The notes beneath the pieces were generated by a model. It ran no database searches, was not told the DNA's origin, and saw only the letters and a program-made list of their open reading frames with translations. From assembly GCF_016863315.1 (NCBI RefSeq), contig NZ_BOOQ01000014.1, forward strand, positions 1 through 64,000: 64,000 nt of DNA. The letters are read 5' to 3'. The position numbers were made by a program, and so were the translations under genes. Positions 1 through 8,495 of the stretch are shown piece by piece; within the stretch, counting starts at the first letter, position 1, and every line of letters begins with the position of its first letter. The DNA is from Planotetraspora silvatica (GTDB lineage Bacteria; Actinomycetota; Actinomycetes; Streptosporangiales; Streptosporangiaceae).

Positions 1-9
1 GAACAACAC

Positions 10-29
10 ATTCGAACACTTGCACGAAT
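10..29. promoter_or_regulatory. Dyad ATTCG-N10-CGAAT, left copy
   Basis: ATTCG at 10-14 and CGAAT at 25-29 form an inverted repeat whose arm centres lie 15 bp apart. An identical-arm copy lies at 62949-62968. It could be a regulator site for a leftward gene off the window edge. Confidence 0.35.
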
Positions 30-285
30 CATTTCACGGAAGAGAATGGCCATCAATACATACCGGCAAGTAATTAGAGAATTCTTTCGTCATGAAAATT
101 CATTATTCGAGTAGTAAATGGGCCATTGAAATAAAAGGGACAATTGTCGGAAATGATCTGGTCGTCGTGGCGTCCCAGCAGCGGCTCAGCGGCGCGGGTA
201 CGCGTCAGGTATGCACCGGCTGCGCGACAGCCACGCGGCGGCTCAGTCGTGGCAGGCACCGACCACTGCTACGGTTTCGGGTGGC

Positions 286-294
286 GGAGGGAGG
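286..294 (+). promoter_or_regulatory. Ribosome binding site deciding the SNF2 start
   Basis: GGAGGGAGG ends 8 nt before GTG 303. It is the only strong Shine-Dalgarno sequence near the 5' end of this frame and favours GTG 303 over the in-frame ATG at 144. Confidence 0.7.
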
Positions 295-302
295 CAGCGA
301 CG

Positions 303-3300
303 GTGCTGGTGGTCCACGGAACATGGATCGGCGGCAGGCTGGCCCTCTGGGCGGAGGACGCATCGGGCGGGACACCACCCGCCAAGACCGCAAAGGCGTC
401 ATCCCTCAATACGCAGCCACCCGAGACGCCGCCCCTCAAGGCGCAGTCCTCCAAGACAGCGCCACACGAAACACAGCCACACGAAACGCAGCCACACGTA
501 ACACAGCCGCTCGAAACACAGCCGCTCGAAACACAGCCGCTCGAAACACAGCCGCTCGAAACACTGGCTTCAAAGGCACGGGCTCCCCAGACCCAGCCGG
601 CCGCAATACGGCCGTCCACGACACACGCACGGCAGGCTGAGACAGTCGGACCGCCTGCCACTGCCTCACGTACGGCCGTGCGTGCACATCCCTTCGCCGC
701 CGCCGCGGACGGGCTTTTCACCGAACTGCCGCTCTGGGGTGACGCCACGGCGACGGTCTGCGCCAAAGCGACCGCGGCCGAGCTGACCATGCTGCTGCCG
801 AGCTCCGCCAGGAGCCCGCTCCCATCCCCGGAGTCCGGGCTGAACGTCGGCGCCCGCCAGCCCAGGATCAGCCTGTGGCGTGTGCCCGCGCTGCTGGTCG
901 AGCCGGCCGCCGCGCTCGATCTGCTCGACGCGGTCGATGAGATCGCCCAGCTTCCCGCCGCCGCGTACGAACCGGGCGAGTCGCTCGACGGCGCGCCGAT
1001 TCCCGGTGCCTCGCTGCGCTACCTGGCCGTGGTCGCCGCGAACGTCCGCGACATGGTCCGCCGAGGCCGGATCCTGCCGCAGCTCGTCACCGAGGGGGAC
1101 GGCTACGCGGCACGCTGGCGGCCGGTGCTGACCGGGGCCGACGGGGTGCGCTTCAGGGAGCTGGCGGCCGCGATGCCTCCGGTCTGCCGGGCCGCCGGCG
1201 ACGAGTGGCCCTCCGCCCATGTGCTCGGCGAGGCCTTCGCCGGGCTCGCCGACTCCGCCGTACGGCAGGCCCTTCCCGAGCGCCTTCTCGGGGGGCATCG
1301 CCCGGGGACGCGAAGCCCGCTGCCGGACCGCTGGATCGTCGCGCTCACCGGCGATGACGGCGCCCTGCCCGGCGTGACCGCACTCCAGGCCGAGCAACTG
1401 TCCCGGCCACTCCAGACGTGGCTGAACCAGGCCCAGCGGGCGGACGGCCCCTTCCGCGTGTGCTTCCGGCTCGCGGAACCGGCAGAACCCCCGACGGAGC
1501 CGCCCGCAACAGAACCGTCCACAGCAGAGCCGCCCGCAACAGAACCGTCCACAGCAGAGCCGCCCGTGACCGAGCCGTCCACGACACCGGCGACGGAGCC
1601 GCCCGCGACCGAGGACGGCGAGCTCTGGCAGGTCGAGTTCGCCCTCCAGGGCTCGGACGACCCGAGCCTGTACCTGCCCGCGGAGCTCCTGTGGGCGGGC
1701 GAGACCGTACCGGGCCTCGTCGGACGCCCGGAGGAGACGCTGCTCGCGGGCCTCGGCAGGGCCGCCCGTCTCTATCCCAAGATCGACGAAGCCCTCGGCG
1801 GAACACGCCCGTCAGGGGTCCGGCTCGACATGGCGGGCGCCTTCTACTTCCTCCGCCACGCGGCTCCCCTCCTCCAGGCGGCGGGATTCGGGGTCCAGCT
1901 GCCCGCCTGGGCGGGGAAGTCGCGCCTGGGCCTCAAGATGACCACCAGGTCGCAGCGATCCGGGCCGGGGGCGGCCTCGGATCAGGGCTTCGGCCTCCAG
2001 CAGCTCGTGGACTTCCGGGTCGATCTGGCCATCGGCGACGAGACGATCACCGAGGAGCAGCTCGCCGAGCTCGCCCGGCTGAAGGTGCCGCTGGTCCGCG
2101 TGAGAGGACGCTGGGTCGAGCTGGACGACCGCCAGCTCGGCGCCGCCCTCAGGGCGGTCGAGCGGCGCCGTTCCGGCGAGATGACGGTCGCGGAGGTGAT
2201 CCGGGAGGTCGTCCACGGAGGCGAGGACGACCTGCCCATGGTCGTGGACGCCGACGGAATGCTCGGCGATCTGCTGTCCGGCGAGGCCGACCGCCGCCTG
2301 ACGCCGGTCGCCACACCCGCGGACTTCCACGGCAGTCTGCGTCCTTACCAGGAACGCGGCCTGTCCTGGCTCGCCTTCATGTCCGGCGTCGGGCTCGGCG
2401 CCGTCCTCGCCGACGACATGGGGCTCGGCAAGACCGCCCAGACGCTGTCCCTGCTGCTGGAGGAGCGGGCCGGCGGCGCCGAGCCTGCGCCGACGCTGCT
2501 GGTCTGCCCCATGTCCCTGCTGAGCAACTGGCAGAAGGAGGCCGCGAGGTTCGCCCCCTCCCTCGACGTCTACCTCCACCACGGCTCGTCCCGGTCGCGC
2601 GAGGAGGAGCTCGCCGAGCGGGTCGGCGGGGCCGACCTGGTCCTCACGACGTACGGCACGGCGCTGCGTGACCGGGAGGCGCTCGCCGGGCTCACCTGGG
2701 GCAGGATCGTCTGCGACGAGGCCCAGGCCATCAAGAACAGCGCCGCCAGGCAGGCCCAGGCCGTACGGTCCCTGCCCGCCAGGACGCGACTGGCGCTGAC
2801 CGGAACGCCGGTCGAGAACCACCTGGCGGAGCTCTGGTCGATCATGGAGTTCTGCAACCCGGGCCTGCTCGGGTCGGCCGCGGCGTTCCGGAGCCGCTAC
2901 CAGGAGCCGATCGAACGGCATGGCGACGAGGCCGCGACGGCCGCCCTCCGGCGGGCCACCGGGCCGTTCGTGTTGCGCCGCCTCAAGACCGACAAGACGA
3001 TCATCTCCGACCTGCCGGACAAGCTCGAGATGAAGATCTGGTGCACCCTCACGCCCGAGCAGGCGACCCTCTACCAGGCGGTCGTCGAGGACATGATGGG
3101 CAAGATCACCAGCTCCGAGGGAATCGAGCGCCGGGGAAACGTCCTGGCCACGATGACCAAGCTCAAGCAGGTCTGCAACCACCCGGCCCACCTGCTCAAG
3201 GACGGCTCCCGGCTGGCCGGCCGCTCGGGGAAGCTCGCCCGGCTGGAGGAGCTGGCCGAGGAGATCGTCGCCGAAGGCGACAAGGCCCTGGTCTTCACCC

Positions 3301-3761
3301 AGTACGCCGAGTTCGGCACGCTGCTCCAGCCGTACCTGGCGGCGCATCTGGACCGGCCGGTGCTCTGGCTGCACGGCGGGCTGCCGAAGGCCCGCCGCGA
3401 CGCGCTCGTCGAGCGGTTCCAGGAGGACGACGAGCCCATGGTCTTCCTGCTGTCGCTCAAGGCGGCGGGCACCGGGCTGAACCTGACCGCGGCCAACCAC
3501 GTCGTGCATGTGGACCGCTGGTGGAACCCCGCCGTGGAGGACCAGGCGACCGACCGGGCGTTCCGCATCGGGCAGACCAAGAACGTCCAGGTCAGGAAGT
3601 TCATCTGCGTGGGAACGCTGGAGGAGCGGATCGACGAGATGATCGAGCGCAAGAAGGCCCTGGCCGAGAGCGTCGTCGGCGCCGGCGAGGACTGGATCGC
3701 GAACCTGTCGACCGAGGAGCTGCGGGAGCTGTTCCGCCTGTCCCCCGAGGCGGTGAGCTGA
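303..3761 (+). CDS. SNF2/HepA-family DNA helicase (translocase)
   Basis: ATP-driven DNA translocase of superfamily 2, SNF2/Rad54 group, likely acting in repair or in clearing protein from DNA. The C-terminal half holds the motor: GLGKT (Walker A) near residue 707, DEAQ box near 805, LTGTPVEN, then GGLPKARR, AAGTGLNL and DRAFRIGQ in the second RecA lobe. The N-terminal half is the bacterial SNF2-associated region seen in actinomycete homologues. The 1152 residues are long for the group because of two low-complexity inserts, ETQPL repeats near residues 56-91 and EPS/EPP repeats near 393-437. GTG 303 was chosen for its Shine-Dalgarno sequence. The stop overlaps the start of the SWIM gene (TGATG), so the two are translationally coupled and probably work together. 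Confidence 0.93.
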   Translation: MLVVHGTWIGGRLALWAEDASGGTPPAKTAKASSLNTQPPETPPLKAQSSKTAPHETQPHETQPHVTQPLETQPLETQPLETQPLETLASKARAPQTQPAAIRPSTTHARQAETVGPPATASRTAVRAHPFAAAADGLFTELPLWGDATATVCAKATAAELTMLLPSSARSPLPSPESGLNVGARQPRISLWRVPALLVEPAAALDLLDAVDEIAQLPAAAYEPGESLDGAPIPGASLRYLAVVAANVRDMVRRGRILPQLVTEGDGYAARWRPVLTGADGVRFRELAAAMPPVCRAAGDEWPSAHVLGEAFAGLADSAVRQALPERLLGGHRPGTRSPLPDRWIVALTGDDGALPGVTALQAEQLSRPLQTWLNQAQRADGPFRVCFRLAEPAEPPTEPPATEPSTAEPPATEPSTAEPPVTEPSTTPATEPPATEDGELWQVEFALQGSDDPSLYLPAELLWAGETVPGLVGRPEETLLAGLGRAARLYPKIDEALGGTRPSGVRLDMAGAFYFLRHAAPLLQAAGFGVQLPAWAGKSRLGLKMTTRSQRSGPGAASDQGFGLQQLVDFRVDLAIGDETITEEQLAELARLKVPLVRVRGRWVELDDRQLGAALRAVERRRSGEMTVAEVIREVVHGGEDDLPMVVDADGMLGDLLSGEADRRLTPVATPADFHGSLRPYQERGLSWLAFMSGVGLGAVLADDMGLGKTAQTLSLLLEERAGGAEPAPTLLVCPMSLLSNWQKEAARFAPSLDVYLHHGSSRSREEELAERVGGADLVLTTYGTALRDREALAGLTWGRIVCDEAQAIKNSAARQAQAVRSLPARTRLALTGTPVENHLAELWSIMEFCNPGLLGSAAAFRSRYQEPIERHGDEAATAALRRATGPFVLRRLKTDKTIISDLPDKLEMKIWCTLTPEQATLYQAVVEDMMGKITSSEGIERRGNVLATMTKLKQVCNHPAHLLKDGSRLAGRSGKLARLEELAEEIVAEGDKALVFTQYAEFGTLLQPYLAAHLDRPVLWLHGGLPKARRDALVERFQEDDEPMVFLLSLKAAGTGLNLTAANHVVHVDRWWNPAVEDQATDRAFRIGQTKNVQVRKFICVGTLEERIDEMIERKKALAESVVGAGEDWIANLSTEELRELFRLSPEAVS
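465..575 (+). repeat. In-frame 15-bp tandem repeat (ETQPL units)
   Basis: A 15-bp unit, acacagccgctcgaa and variants, is repeated about seven times and encodes ETQPH/ETQPL. The last four units are identical. It lies inside the N-terminal region of the SNF2 gene and looks like recent slippage or unequal exchange in a linker. Confidence 0.8.
1485..1615 (+). repeat. In-frame repeat (EPPATEPST units)
   Basis: Units encoding TEPPATEPSTAEPP repeat inside the SNF2 gene. Two copies of about 30 bp (cgcccgcaacagaaccgtcc and following bases) are identical. This is a second low-complexity linker in the same protein. Confidence 0.75.
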
Positions 3762-4546
3762 TGGATTCACCCGAGCAGCCGCTCGAGGGCCTGCGAGCCC
3801 GCTCCAGGCGCGGGACCATGGGCGAGCGATGGTGGTCGCGGCGGTTCATCGACATCCTGGAGACCATCTGCGACAAGGGCCGGCTCAGCCGGGGACGCTC
3901 CTACGCCCGTTCCGGCCGGGTGCTCGAGCTCGGCATCGCTCCGGGCCACGTCGGGGCGCGCGTGCAGGGGTCGCGGCCCGCGCCGTACGACGTGGACGTC
4001 CGGATCACGGCCTACGGGGACGGCGAGTGGGAGGTCCTGACCGAGGCCCTCGCCGCACGCGCGCTGTACCGGGCCAAACTGCTCGCCGGGGAGATGCCGC
4101 CGGAGATCGAGGACGTGTTCGGCGACTGCGGCCTGCCGTTGTTCCCGGACGAGCAGGGCCTGGAGATGGAGTGCTCCTGCCCGGACTGGGGCTTCCCCTG
4201 CAAGCACCTGTCGGCGGTGTTGTATCTGCTCGCCGAGCGGTTCGACGACGACCCGTTCCTGGTGCTGGCCTGGCGCGGCATGCCGAAGGAGTCGCTGCTC
4301 GACGACCTCAGGGAGGTCACGGACGACGTGCCGTTCGCCGAGCGGCTGAGCTCCTTCTACGAGCCCGGCATGTCGCCGGCCCGGTTGCGGCACCAGCCGT
4401 CGCGGGCCTCCGCTCCCGCGGACATCCTGCTCCGCACGCTCGACCCGCCTCCGGTCAAGACGAGGCACATCCCCATCACCGACCTGCTGCGCCCGGCCTA
4501 CCGGCGGCTCACCGATCCACGAAGTCCCGGGGAACCATCACCCTGA
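3761..4546 (+). CDS. SWIM zinc-finger protein, SNF2 partner
   Basis: A 261-residue protein with a SWIM zinc finger, C138-S-C140 then C147-K-H149, a zinc-binding module found in DNA- or protein-binding proteins linked to helicases. The rest has no other recognised domain. Its ATG lies in the stop codon of the SNF2 gene (TGATG), and pairs of SNF2 and SWIM genes are common in bacteria, so it is probably a DNA- or complex-recognition subunit for the translocase. The last 38 bases overlap the convergent lipid kinase gene. The exact function is unknown. Confidence 0.88.
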   Translation: MDSPEQPLEGLRARSRRGTMGERWWSRRFIDILETICDKGRLSRGRSYARSGRVLELGIAPGHVGARVQGSRPAPYDVDVRITAYGDGEWEVLTEALAARALYRAKLLAGEMPPEIEDVFGDCGLPLFPDEQGLEMECSCPDWGFPCKHLSAVLYLLAERFDDDPFLVLAWRGMPKESLLDDLREVTDDVPFAERLSSFYEPGMSPARLRHQPSRASAPADILLRTLDPPPVKTRHIPITDLLRPAYRRLTDPRSPGEPSP

Positions 4547-5438
4547 CGCCGTTCGGAATCGTCTTGATCACCAGGGGGGTGCGCAGCCGCACCTCGCCGT
4601 CGATGTCGGCGGCCATCGGCGGATCGGTCTCCACGAGGATCTCGCTGCCGGTGACGAACGGGCCTCCGGCGAGGCTGCGCCACCGGCCGGTGGTGGCCCG
4701 GACGAGGGTCTCGCCGATCAGCCGCAGCCGCTTGCCGGACCCGAGCTGGTAGGCGACGAGCATGCGGTTGTCGATCCCGGCGTCCCTGGCGATCTGCCAG
4801 CCGCCGTGGAAGCGGCCGTTGGCGATGTTGAGCTGATGGGTGAGCAGTTCGTGCCGCCTGCCGTCCGCGGTGATGTAGGCGCGGAACGGCTGGTGCCCGG
4901 GGAGGATCCGCATCGCGGTCAGCGGGTAGGCGGACCGGCCCATGATGCGCTTGAGCCAGGGCCGGACGGTCCCGGCGACCTCGACGGAGACGCCGAAGCT
5001 GGCGAGGTTGGCGAACGGCCGGTCGCCGCACAGGCCGAGGTCGATGTCGGCCACCTTGCCCTCGGTCAGGACGCGTACCGCTCCCGGGAGGTCGAGCGGC
5101 AGGCCGAGGCTGCGGGCGAAGTTGTTGGTCGTGCCGAGAGGGAGGGCCCCGAGGGCGACGTCCCGGCCGGCGACGTGCCTGATCGTGCTGCTCAGCGTGC
5201 CGTCGCCGCCGCCGGCGATCAGCAGGTCGGGGTTCCCGGCGAGCGCGCGCTCGACGATGTCACGGAGCCGGGAGGGGTCCGTGATCGGATGCACGCCGGT
5301 GAGCCGGAAGTTCGCGGCCTCGATGAGGCGTAAGACCTCGGCGTAGTGACGCCGGCCTCTTCTGGACCTGGTGTTCACCACCAGCGCGGCCCGCCGGTGC
5401 TCGTGGATGGCCGCCGTGTGGTCCGCCTTGCTCCGCAT
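4509..5438 (-). CDS. Diacylglycerol kinase family lipid kinase
   Basis: A 309-residue member of the DAGK catalytic family (DgkB/YegS-like), which phosphorylates diacylglycerol or related lipids at the membrane face. VNTRSRRG near residues 21-28 and the nucleotide-binding GGGDGT at 76-81 are diagnostic; the C-terminal half is the beta-sandwich lipid-binding lobe. I chose ATG 5438 because TACGAT ends 6 nt upstream, a leaderless arrangement; GTG 5444 directly abuts that -10 hexamer and would add two residues. The 3' end overlaps the SWIM gene convergently. The lipid substrate cannot be deduced. Confidence 0.88.
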   Translation of the reverse strand: MRSKADHTAAIHEHRRAALVVNTRSRRGRRHYAEVLRLIEAANFRLTGVHPITDPSRLRDIVERALAGNPDLLIAGGGDGTLSSTIRHVAGRDVALGALPLGTTNNFARSLGLPLDLPGAVRVLTEGKVADIDLGLCGDRPFANLASFGVSVEVAGTVRPWLKRIMGRSAYPLTAMRILPGHQPFRAYITADGRRHELLTHQLNIANGRFHGGWQIARDAGIDNRMLVAYQLGSGKRLRLIGETLVRATTGRWRSLAGGPFVTGSEILVETDPPMAADIDGEVRLRTPLVIKTIPNGVRVMVPRDFVDR

Positions 5439-5444
5439 GATCAC

Positions 5445-5450
5445 ATCGTA
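5445..5450 (-). promoter_or_regulatory. -10 TACGAT, leaderless start of lipid kinase
   Basis: TACGAT ends 6 nt before ATG 5438, so transcription would begin at the A of the start codon. No convincing -35 is visible. Confidence 0.45.
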
Positions 5451-5478
5451 GGCAGATCCGGAGGGTGCCGCGCGGGGA

Positions 5479-5510
5479 GCGTGCCCGGCGGCGGGGGCCG
5501 CCGGGCACGC
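5479..5510 (-). terminator. Strong GC hairpin after the metalloprotease gene
   Basis: A perfect 14-bp inverted repeat (5479-5492 and 5497-5510) with a 4-nt loop, 55 nt downstream of the protease stop codon and upstream of the kinase promoter. There is no U tract, as is usual in actinomycetes. A transcription terminator is the simplest reading. Confidence 0.65.
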
Positions 5511-5564
5511 GTGACGCTGTTTCCTCTGTTACTTCTTCTGTTACTTCTGCAACTACTCGGGCTG

Positions 5565-8315
5565 CTACTTCTTCGGCGGCGTGACCTGGACGATCACACC
5601 GAGGTCGGCGGGCAGCGGGCTGACCAGCTTGATCTGTACGCCGAGCTGCTTGCCCTCGTCACCGGGGTTTCCGGAGCCGAGGATGCTGCCGATGTCCGCG
5701 CCGTAGTAGTCCTTCGCCGGAGAGCCGTCGGGGTTGACGACCCGGGTGGTGTACGCCTGGTTGTCCTTGGACGGCACGACCGTGGAGGCGTCGCGCATCC
5801 GGTAGAACAGCGAGCCGTTCCGGACCTCGATGCCGGGGTACCAGCCCTTGGCGTCGGTGAACGTCTTCACCGCGGGCAGCTTGCCGTACGAGGTGCAGTA
5901 CTGCGTGAACGGCGCGCCCTCGATGCACTCCTTGAACGGGTAGGTCCCGTCGAAGTTGAACGCCGCGTTGGAGGACTGCGGCCGCGAGGGCAGGTTCTTC
6001 AGCGCGGACGTGTCGATCGTGGCCGCCTCGCCCGTACGGCGGAGCGGCTCGAAGTGCGAGTCCACGAGGAGCAGTTCACCCTTCGGTCCCACCGACGGCA
6101 GGTCGAAGGAGGAGTCCACCACGTTGTTGTTCGCACGGGACGCGTCGCGGTACCAGACCAGCAGGCCGGGCGCGTTGTACTTGATCTTCTCGACCTTCCA
6201 GGCGCCGTCGCGCTGGTAGGTGGTGTCGTAGGCGTACGACAGGCCCTTGTCGAAGCCGTCGAGGTTCCGCCACTCGGCCAGGTAGTACTGGGCGGATTCG
6301 AGCTGGCCGGAGTGGGTCACGAACCCGGCGCCCGTGGTGTCGGTGAAGGTGCCCGTGGTGGCGGTCCACCCGTTGGCGCCGCTCTCGACGTCGTCGCTCC
6401 ACGCCGTCGCCGCGCCGTTGGTGAGCGAGAAGTCGTCGTTGAACCAGCCGCGCTCCTCGGCCGCCGCGTCCGTGGCGTAGCGCAGGCGGACCTGCACGGA
6501 CTTGCCGGCGTACGGGGCGAGGTCGGCGTAGAGCTGGGTCCAGCCGCCGCTCTCACCGGTGATGCCGTACTTCTTGCCGCCGTAGTCGACCAGGCGGTGG
6601 TTCGGGTCGGCGTAGTCGTCGCCGGTGGAGGCGAGGGTGCCGTCCTGGTGGTAGACCTTCTGCTCCGTCCAGGTCGTGCCGCCGTCGGCGGAGACCTCGA
6701 AGAAGCCGTAGTCCCAGTCCTGCTCGATGCCGTAGTCGGTCCACCAGCGGAACTTCTCGTCGGTGCCGGCGGGCACGCTCAGCGTGCGGGTCAGGCGGGT
6801 GTCCGCCCAGCTCTGGTCGCTGTTGGACCACCACAGGTTCGACCCGCTGTGCGGGGTGGACATGACGACGTGCTTGTCCGGGAGGTTGATCCGCAGACCG
6901 TCCTCTGTGCCCTTCGGCGTCCGGGAGGTCTGGCCGACCACCTGGAGGCTCTCCCGGTCACCCGGGTTGATGATCTTCGGGTTGGCCCAGCCGAGCACCC
7001 ACTTGTCCCAGATGCCCATGTGGGTCGGCAGCGACTGGAAGATCGGCCCGGAGTGCGAGCCGCTGGACATGAGGTCCCAGAAGTCGATGTCGGAGTCGCC
7101 TGTGCCCGAGGTGTCGTAGAGGTCGGGCAGGCCCAGGTCGTGGCCGTACTCGTGGGCGAAGACGCCGACGCCCGCGTCCTCCGGCTGGAGGATGTAGTTG
7201 GAGATCTTCACGCTCGTGCCGGGCACGGTGTAGCCGCCGGTCACGTCGCTGGAGTGCGCCCAGAGGGAGAACGTGCCCTCGGCGCCGCCGCCGCCGGACT
7301 TGTCCTCACCGGCGTGGATGAGCACCAGGTGGTCGATCACGCCGTCGGGCTCGTCGAAGTCGCCGTCACCGTCGGCGTCGGAGACGTCTTCCTTGTCGTA
7401 GTCCGCCCAGTTGAACGACGGGTTCTGCGCGGCCAGCGCGTTCACCGCGTCAATGGGGAGCTGAGCGGCTCCGCGCGGGTTGTCGGGGTGGCCGGCCATG
7501 TCCTGCGGGAAGGTGCCGCACTGGCCCGCGCCGTACCAGGCCTCGGAGTGGGGGACCTTGATCCAGCCGACCGCCTGGCCGGTGACCGTGTAGGCGCCCT
7601 TCGACAGCTCCTCGTACATGTTCTTCATCGTGGAGCCGGCGATGTCGATGCCCTTCTTGCCGTCCCTGGGGTCGGTCAAGTCGGGGCGGACCCGCTTGGT
7701 GATCCCCTTGGACGTGTAGAGCATGTCGTTGTAGTGGACCGTGTTGAAGTCGGAGACCCACATCGAGTTGTTGTCCTTGCCGCCGCCGGCCGCGGTGGCA
7801 GGGTTCTGGATCTTGTTGTGCAGCGGCCCGTTGAGCTTGGTGCCGGGGGGCTCGGTCACACAGTCGTTGACGTCGTCGATCGTCTTGGGGTGCGACCAGC
7901 CGGAGAAGTCGTCGTTCGCCGTGTCGTTGAACTCGACGAGCAGTGTGAGGAGTTCGGCCTTCTTGGTCGTCTTCGCCTTCTTGTAGATGAAGTCGAAGGG
8001 GTTCTTCCCGGTCCGCAGCGCCTGCTTCTCGTGCTTGGCCAGCACGCGCGCGGCCACCGGGTTGCCCATGGCGAACTTGTGGTCGATCTCCGTCGCCGTC
8101 TGGCCGGCCCGCTTGGCGGCCTTGGACGGCACCCTCTCGTCGATCGTGGTGACGTCGCCCTGCACGCGCGGAGGCGCGTAGTTGATGTAGTGATCCTTGG
8201 CCGAAGGCTGGTACGACGCGGTGGACTCAGCCGCTCCGGTGGTGGCAAGGCCCGCGGCCGCGAGCCCCAGCGCAGGAACGATGGCGGCTAAGCGCCGAAA
8301 TCTCTTGGACAACAA
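5565..8315 (-). CDS. Secreted M6-family metalloprotease (immune inhibitor A-like)
   Basis: A 917-residue exported zinc protease. The N-terminus (LSKRFRR, a hydrophobic AAIVPALGLAAAGLATT stretch, then an AES-type cleavage region) is a typical Sec signal peptide. The active site HEYGHDLGLPD begins at residue 388, fitting HExxHxxGxxD, followed by the DLMSSGS met-turn-like segment. Asp-rich DADGDGDFDEPDG suggests calcium binding, and the downstream beta-rich region resembles the InhA accessory domains. I chose TTG 8315, just before the signal peptide and behind GGGAAAGGG; the ATG at 8420 would place 35 odd residues before the signal sequence. It probably digests extracellular protein for nutrition. 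It stands alone, behind its own TTGACA promoter. Confidence 0.92.
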   Translation of the reverse strand: MLSKRFRRLAAIVPALGLAAAGLATTGAAESTASYQPSAKDHYINYAPPRVQGDVTTIDERVPSKAAKRAGQTATEIDHKFAMGNPVAARVLAKHEKQALRTGKNPFDFIYKKAKTTKKAELLTLLVEFNDTANDDFSGWSHPKTIDDVNDCVTEPPGTKLNGPLHNKIQNPATAAGGGKDNNSMWVSDFNTVHYNDMLYTSKGITKRVRPDLTDPRDGKKGIDIAGSTMKNMYEELSKGAYTVTGQAVGWIKVPHSEAWYGAGQCGTFPQDMAGHPDNPRGAAQLPIDAVNALAAQNPSFNWADYDKEDVSDADGDGDFDEPDGVIDHLVLIHAGEDKSGGGGAEGTFSLWAHSSDVTGGYTVPGTSVKISNYILQPEDAGVGVFAHEYGHDLGLPDLYDTSGTGDSDIDFWDLMSSGSHSGPIFQSLPTHMGIWDKWVLGWANPKIINPGDRESLQVVGQTSRTPKGTEDGLRINLPDKHVVMSTPHSGSNLWWSNSDQSWADTRLTRTLSVPAGTDEKFRWWTDYGIEQDWDYGFFEVSADGGTTWTEQKVYHQDGTLASTGDDYADPNHRLVDYGGKKYGITGESGGWTQLYADLAPYAGKSVQVRLRYATDAAAEERGWFNDDFSLTNGAATAWSDDVESGANGWTATTGTFTDTTGAGFVTHSGQLESAQYYLAEWRNLDGFDKGLSYAYDTTYQRDGAWKVEKIKYNAPGLLVWYRDASRANNNVVDSSFDLPSVGPKGELLLVDSHFEPLRRTGEAATIDTSALKNLPSRPQSSNAAFNFDGTYPFKECIEGAPFTQYCTSYGKLPAVKTFTDAKGWYPGIEVRNGSLFYRMRDASTVVPSKDNQAYTTRVVNPDGSPAKDYYGADIGSILGSGNPGDEGKQLGVQIKLVSPLPADLGVIVQVTPPKK

Positions 8316-8404
8316 GATCCCTTTCCCGCCCGGGGTTCTCCGGACGCCGTTCAGGGCACGCCGGATAGGCGCACTGGACGGACCATAAAGAGAAGGTAAA
8401 TTCG

Positions 8405-8433
8405 GGTAAAGAGCCTTCACCGAAGGTTGTCAA
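8405..8433 (-). promoter_or_regulatory. Promoter of metalloprotease gene with dyad in the spacer
   Basis: TTGACA (8433-8428) and TTTACC (8410-8405) are 17 nt apart. The spacer carries the inverted repeat CCTTC-N3-GAAGG (8414-8426), a possible operator. Confidence 0.5.
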
Positions 8434-8483
8434 ACCGTGATCTTTGGAGAAATGGGCGTTACCGCCGTTTTGTCGACCGGCCG

Positions 8484-8489
8484 TACAGT
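8484..8489 (+). promoter_or_regulatory. -10 TACAGT, leaderless start of FAD oxidase
   Basis: TACAGT ends 6 nt before GTG 8496, placing the expected transcript start on the start codon. No Shine-Dalgarno sequence is present. A good -35 is not evident. Confidence 0.45.
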
Positions 8490-8495
8490 CCAGAT

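Larger units (their letters stand above)
1..302. other. AT-rich intergenic region at left edge
   Basis: No gene is supported here. Roughly the first 155 bases are clearly richer in A+T than the rest of the window. They contain the dyad ATTCG-N10-CGAAT at 10-29, which recurs at 62949-62968 in front of the HNH endonuclease gene. The later part rises to normal GC and ends with the ribosome binding site of the SNF2 gene. A short reading frame from ATG 92 loses its character within 40 codons and is not called. The region may also be the promoter of a leftward gene outside the window. Confidence 0.6.

Noticed and set aside
92-640. Plus-strand frame starting MKIHYSSSKW
   Set aside because: Its start is AT-rich intergenic sequence and it runs into repeats read in the wrong frame of the SNF2 gene.
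1812-3770. Long minus-strand open frame opposite the SNF2 gene
   Set aside because: Shadow frame caused by high GC; no motif, and the plus strand encodes an intact helicase.
8427-8450. TTGTCAAAC near the protease/FAD oxidase promoters as a damage motif
   Set aside because: No TANNNT at the required 8-nt distance on the plus strand; the same bases serve as TTGACA for the protease on the minus strand.
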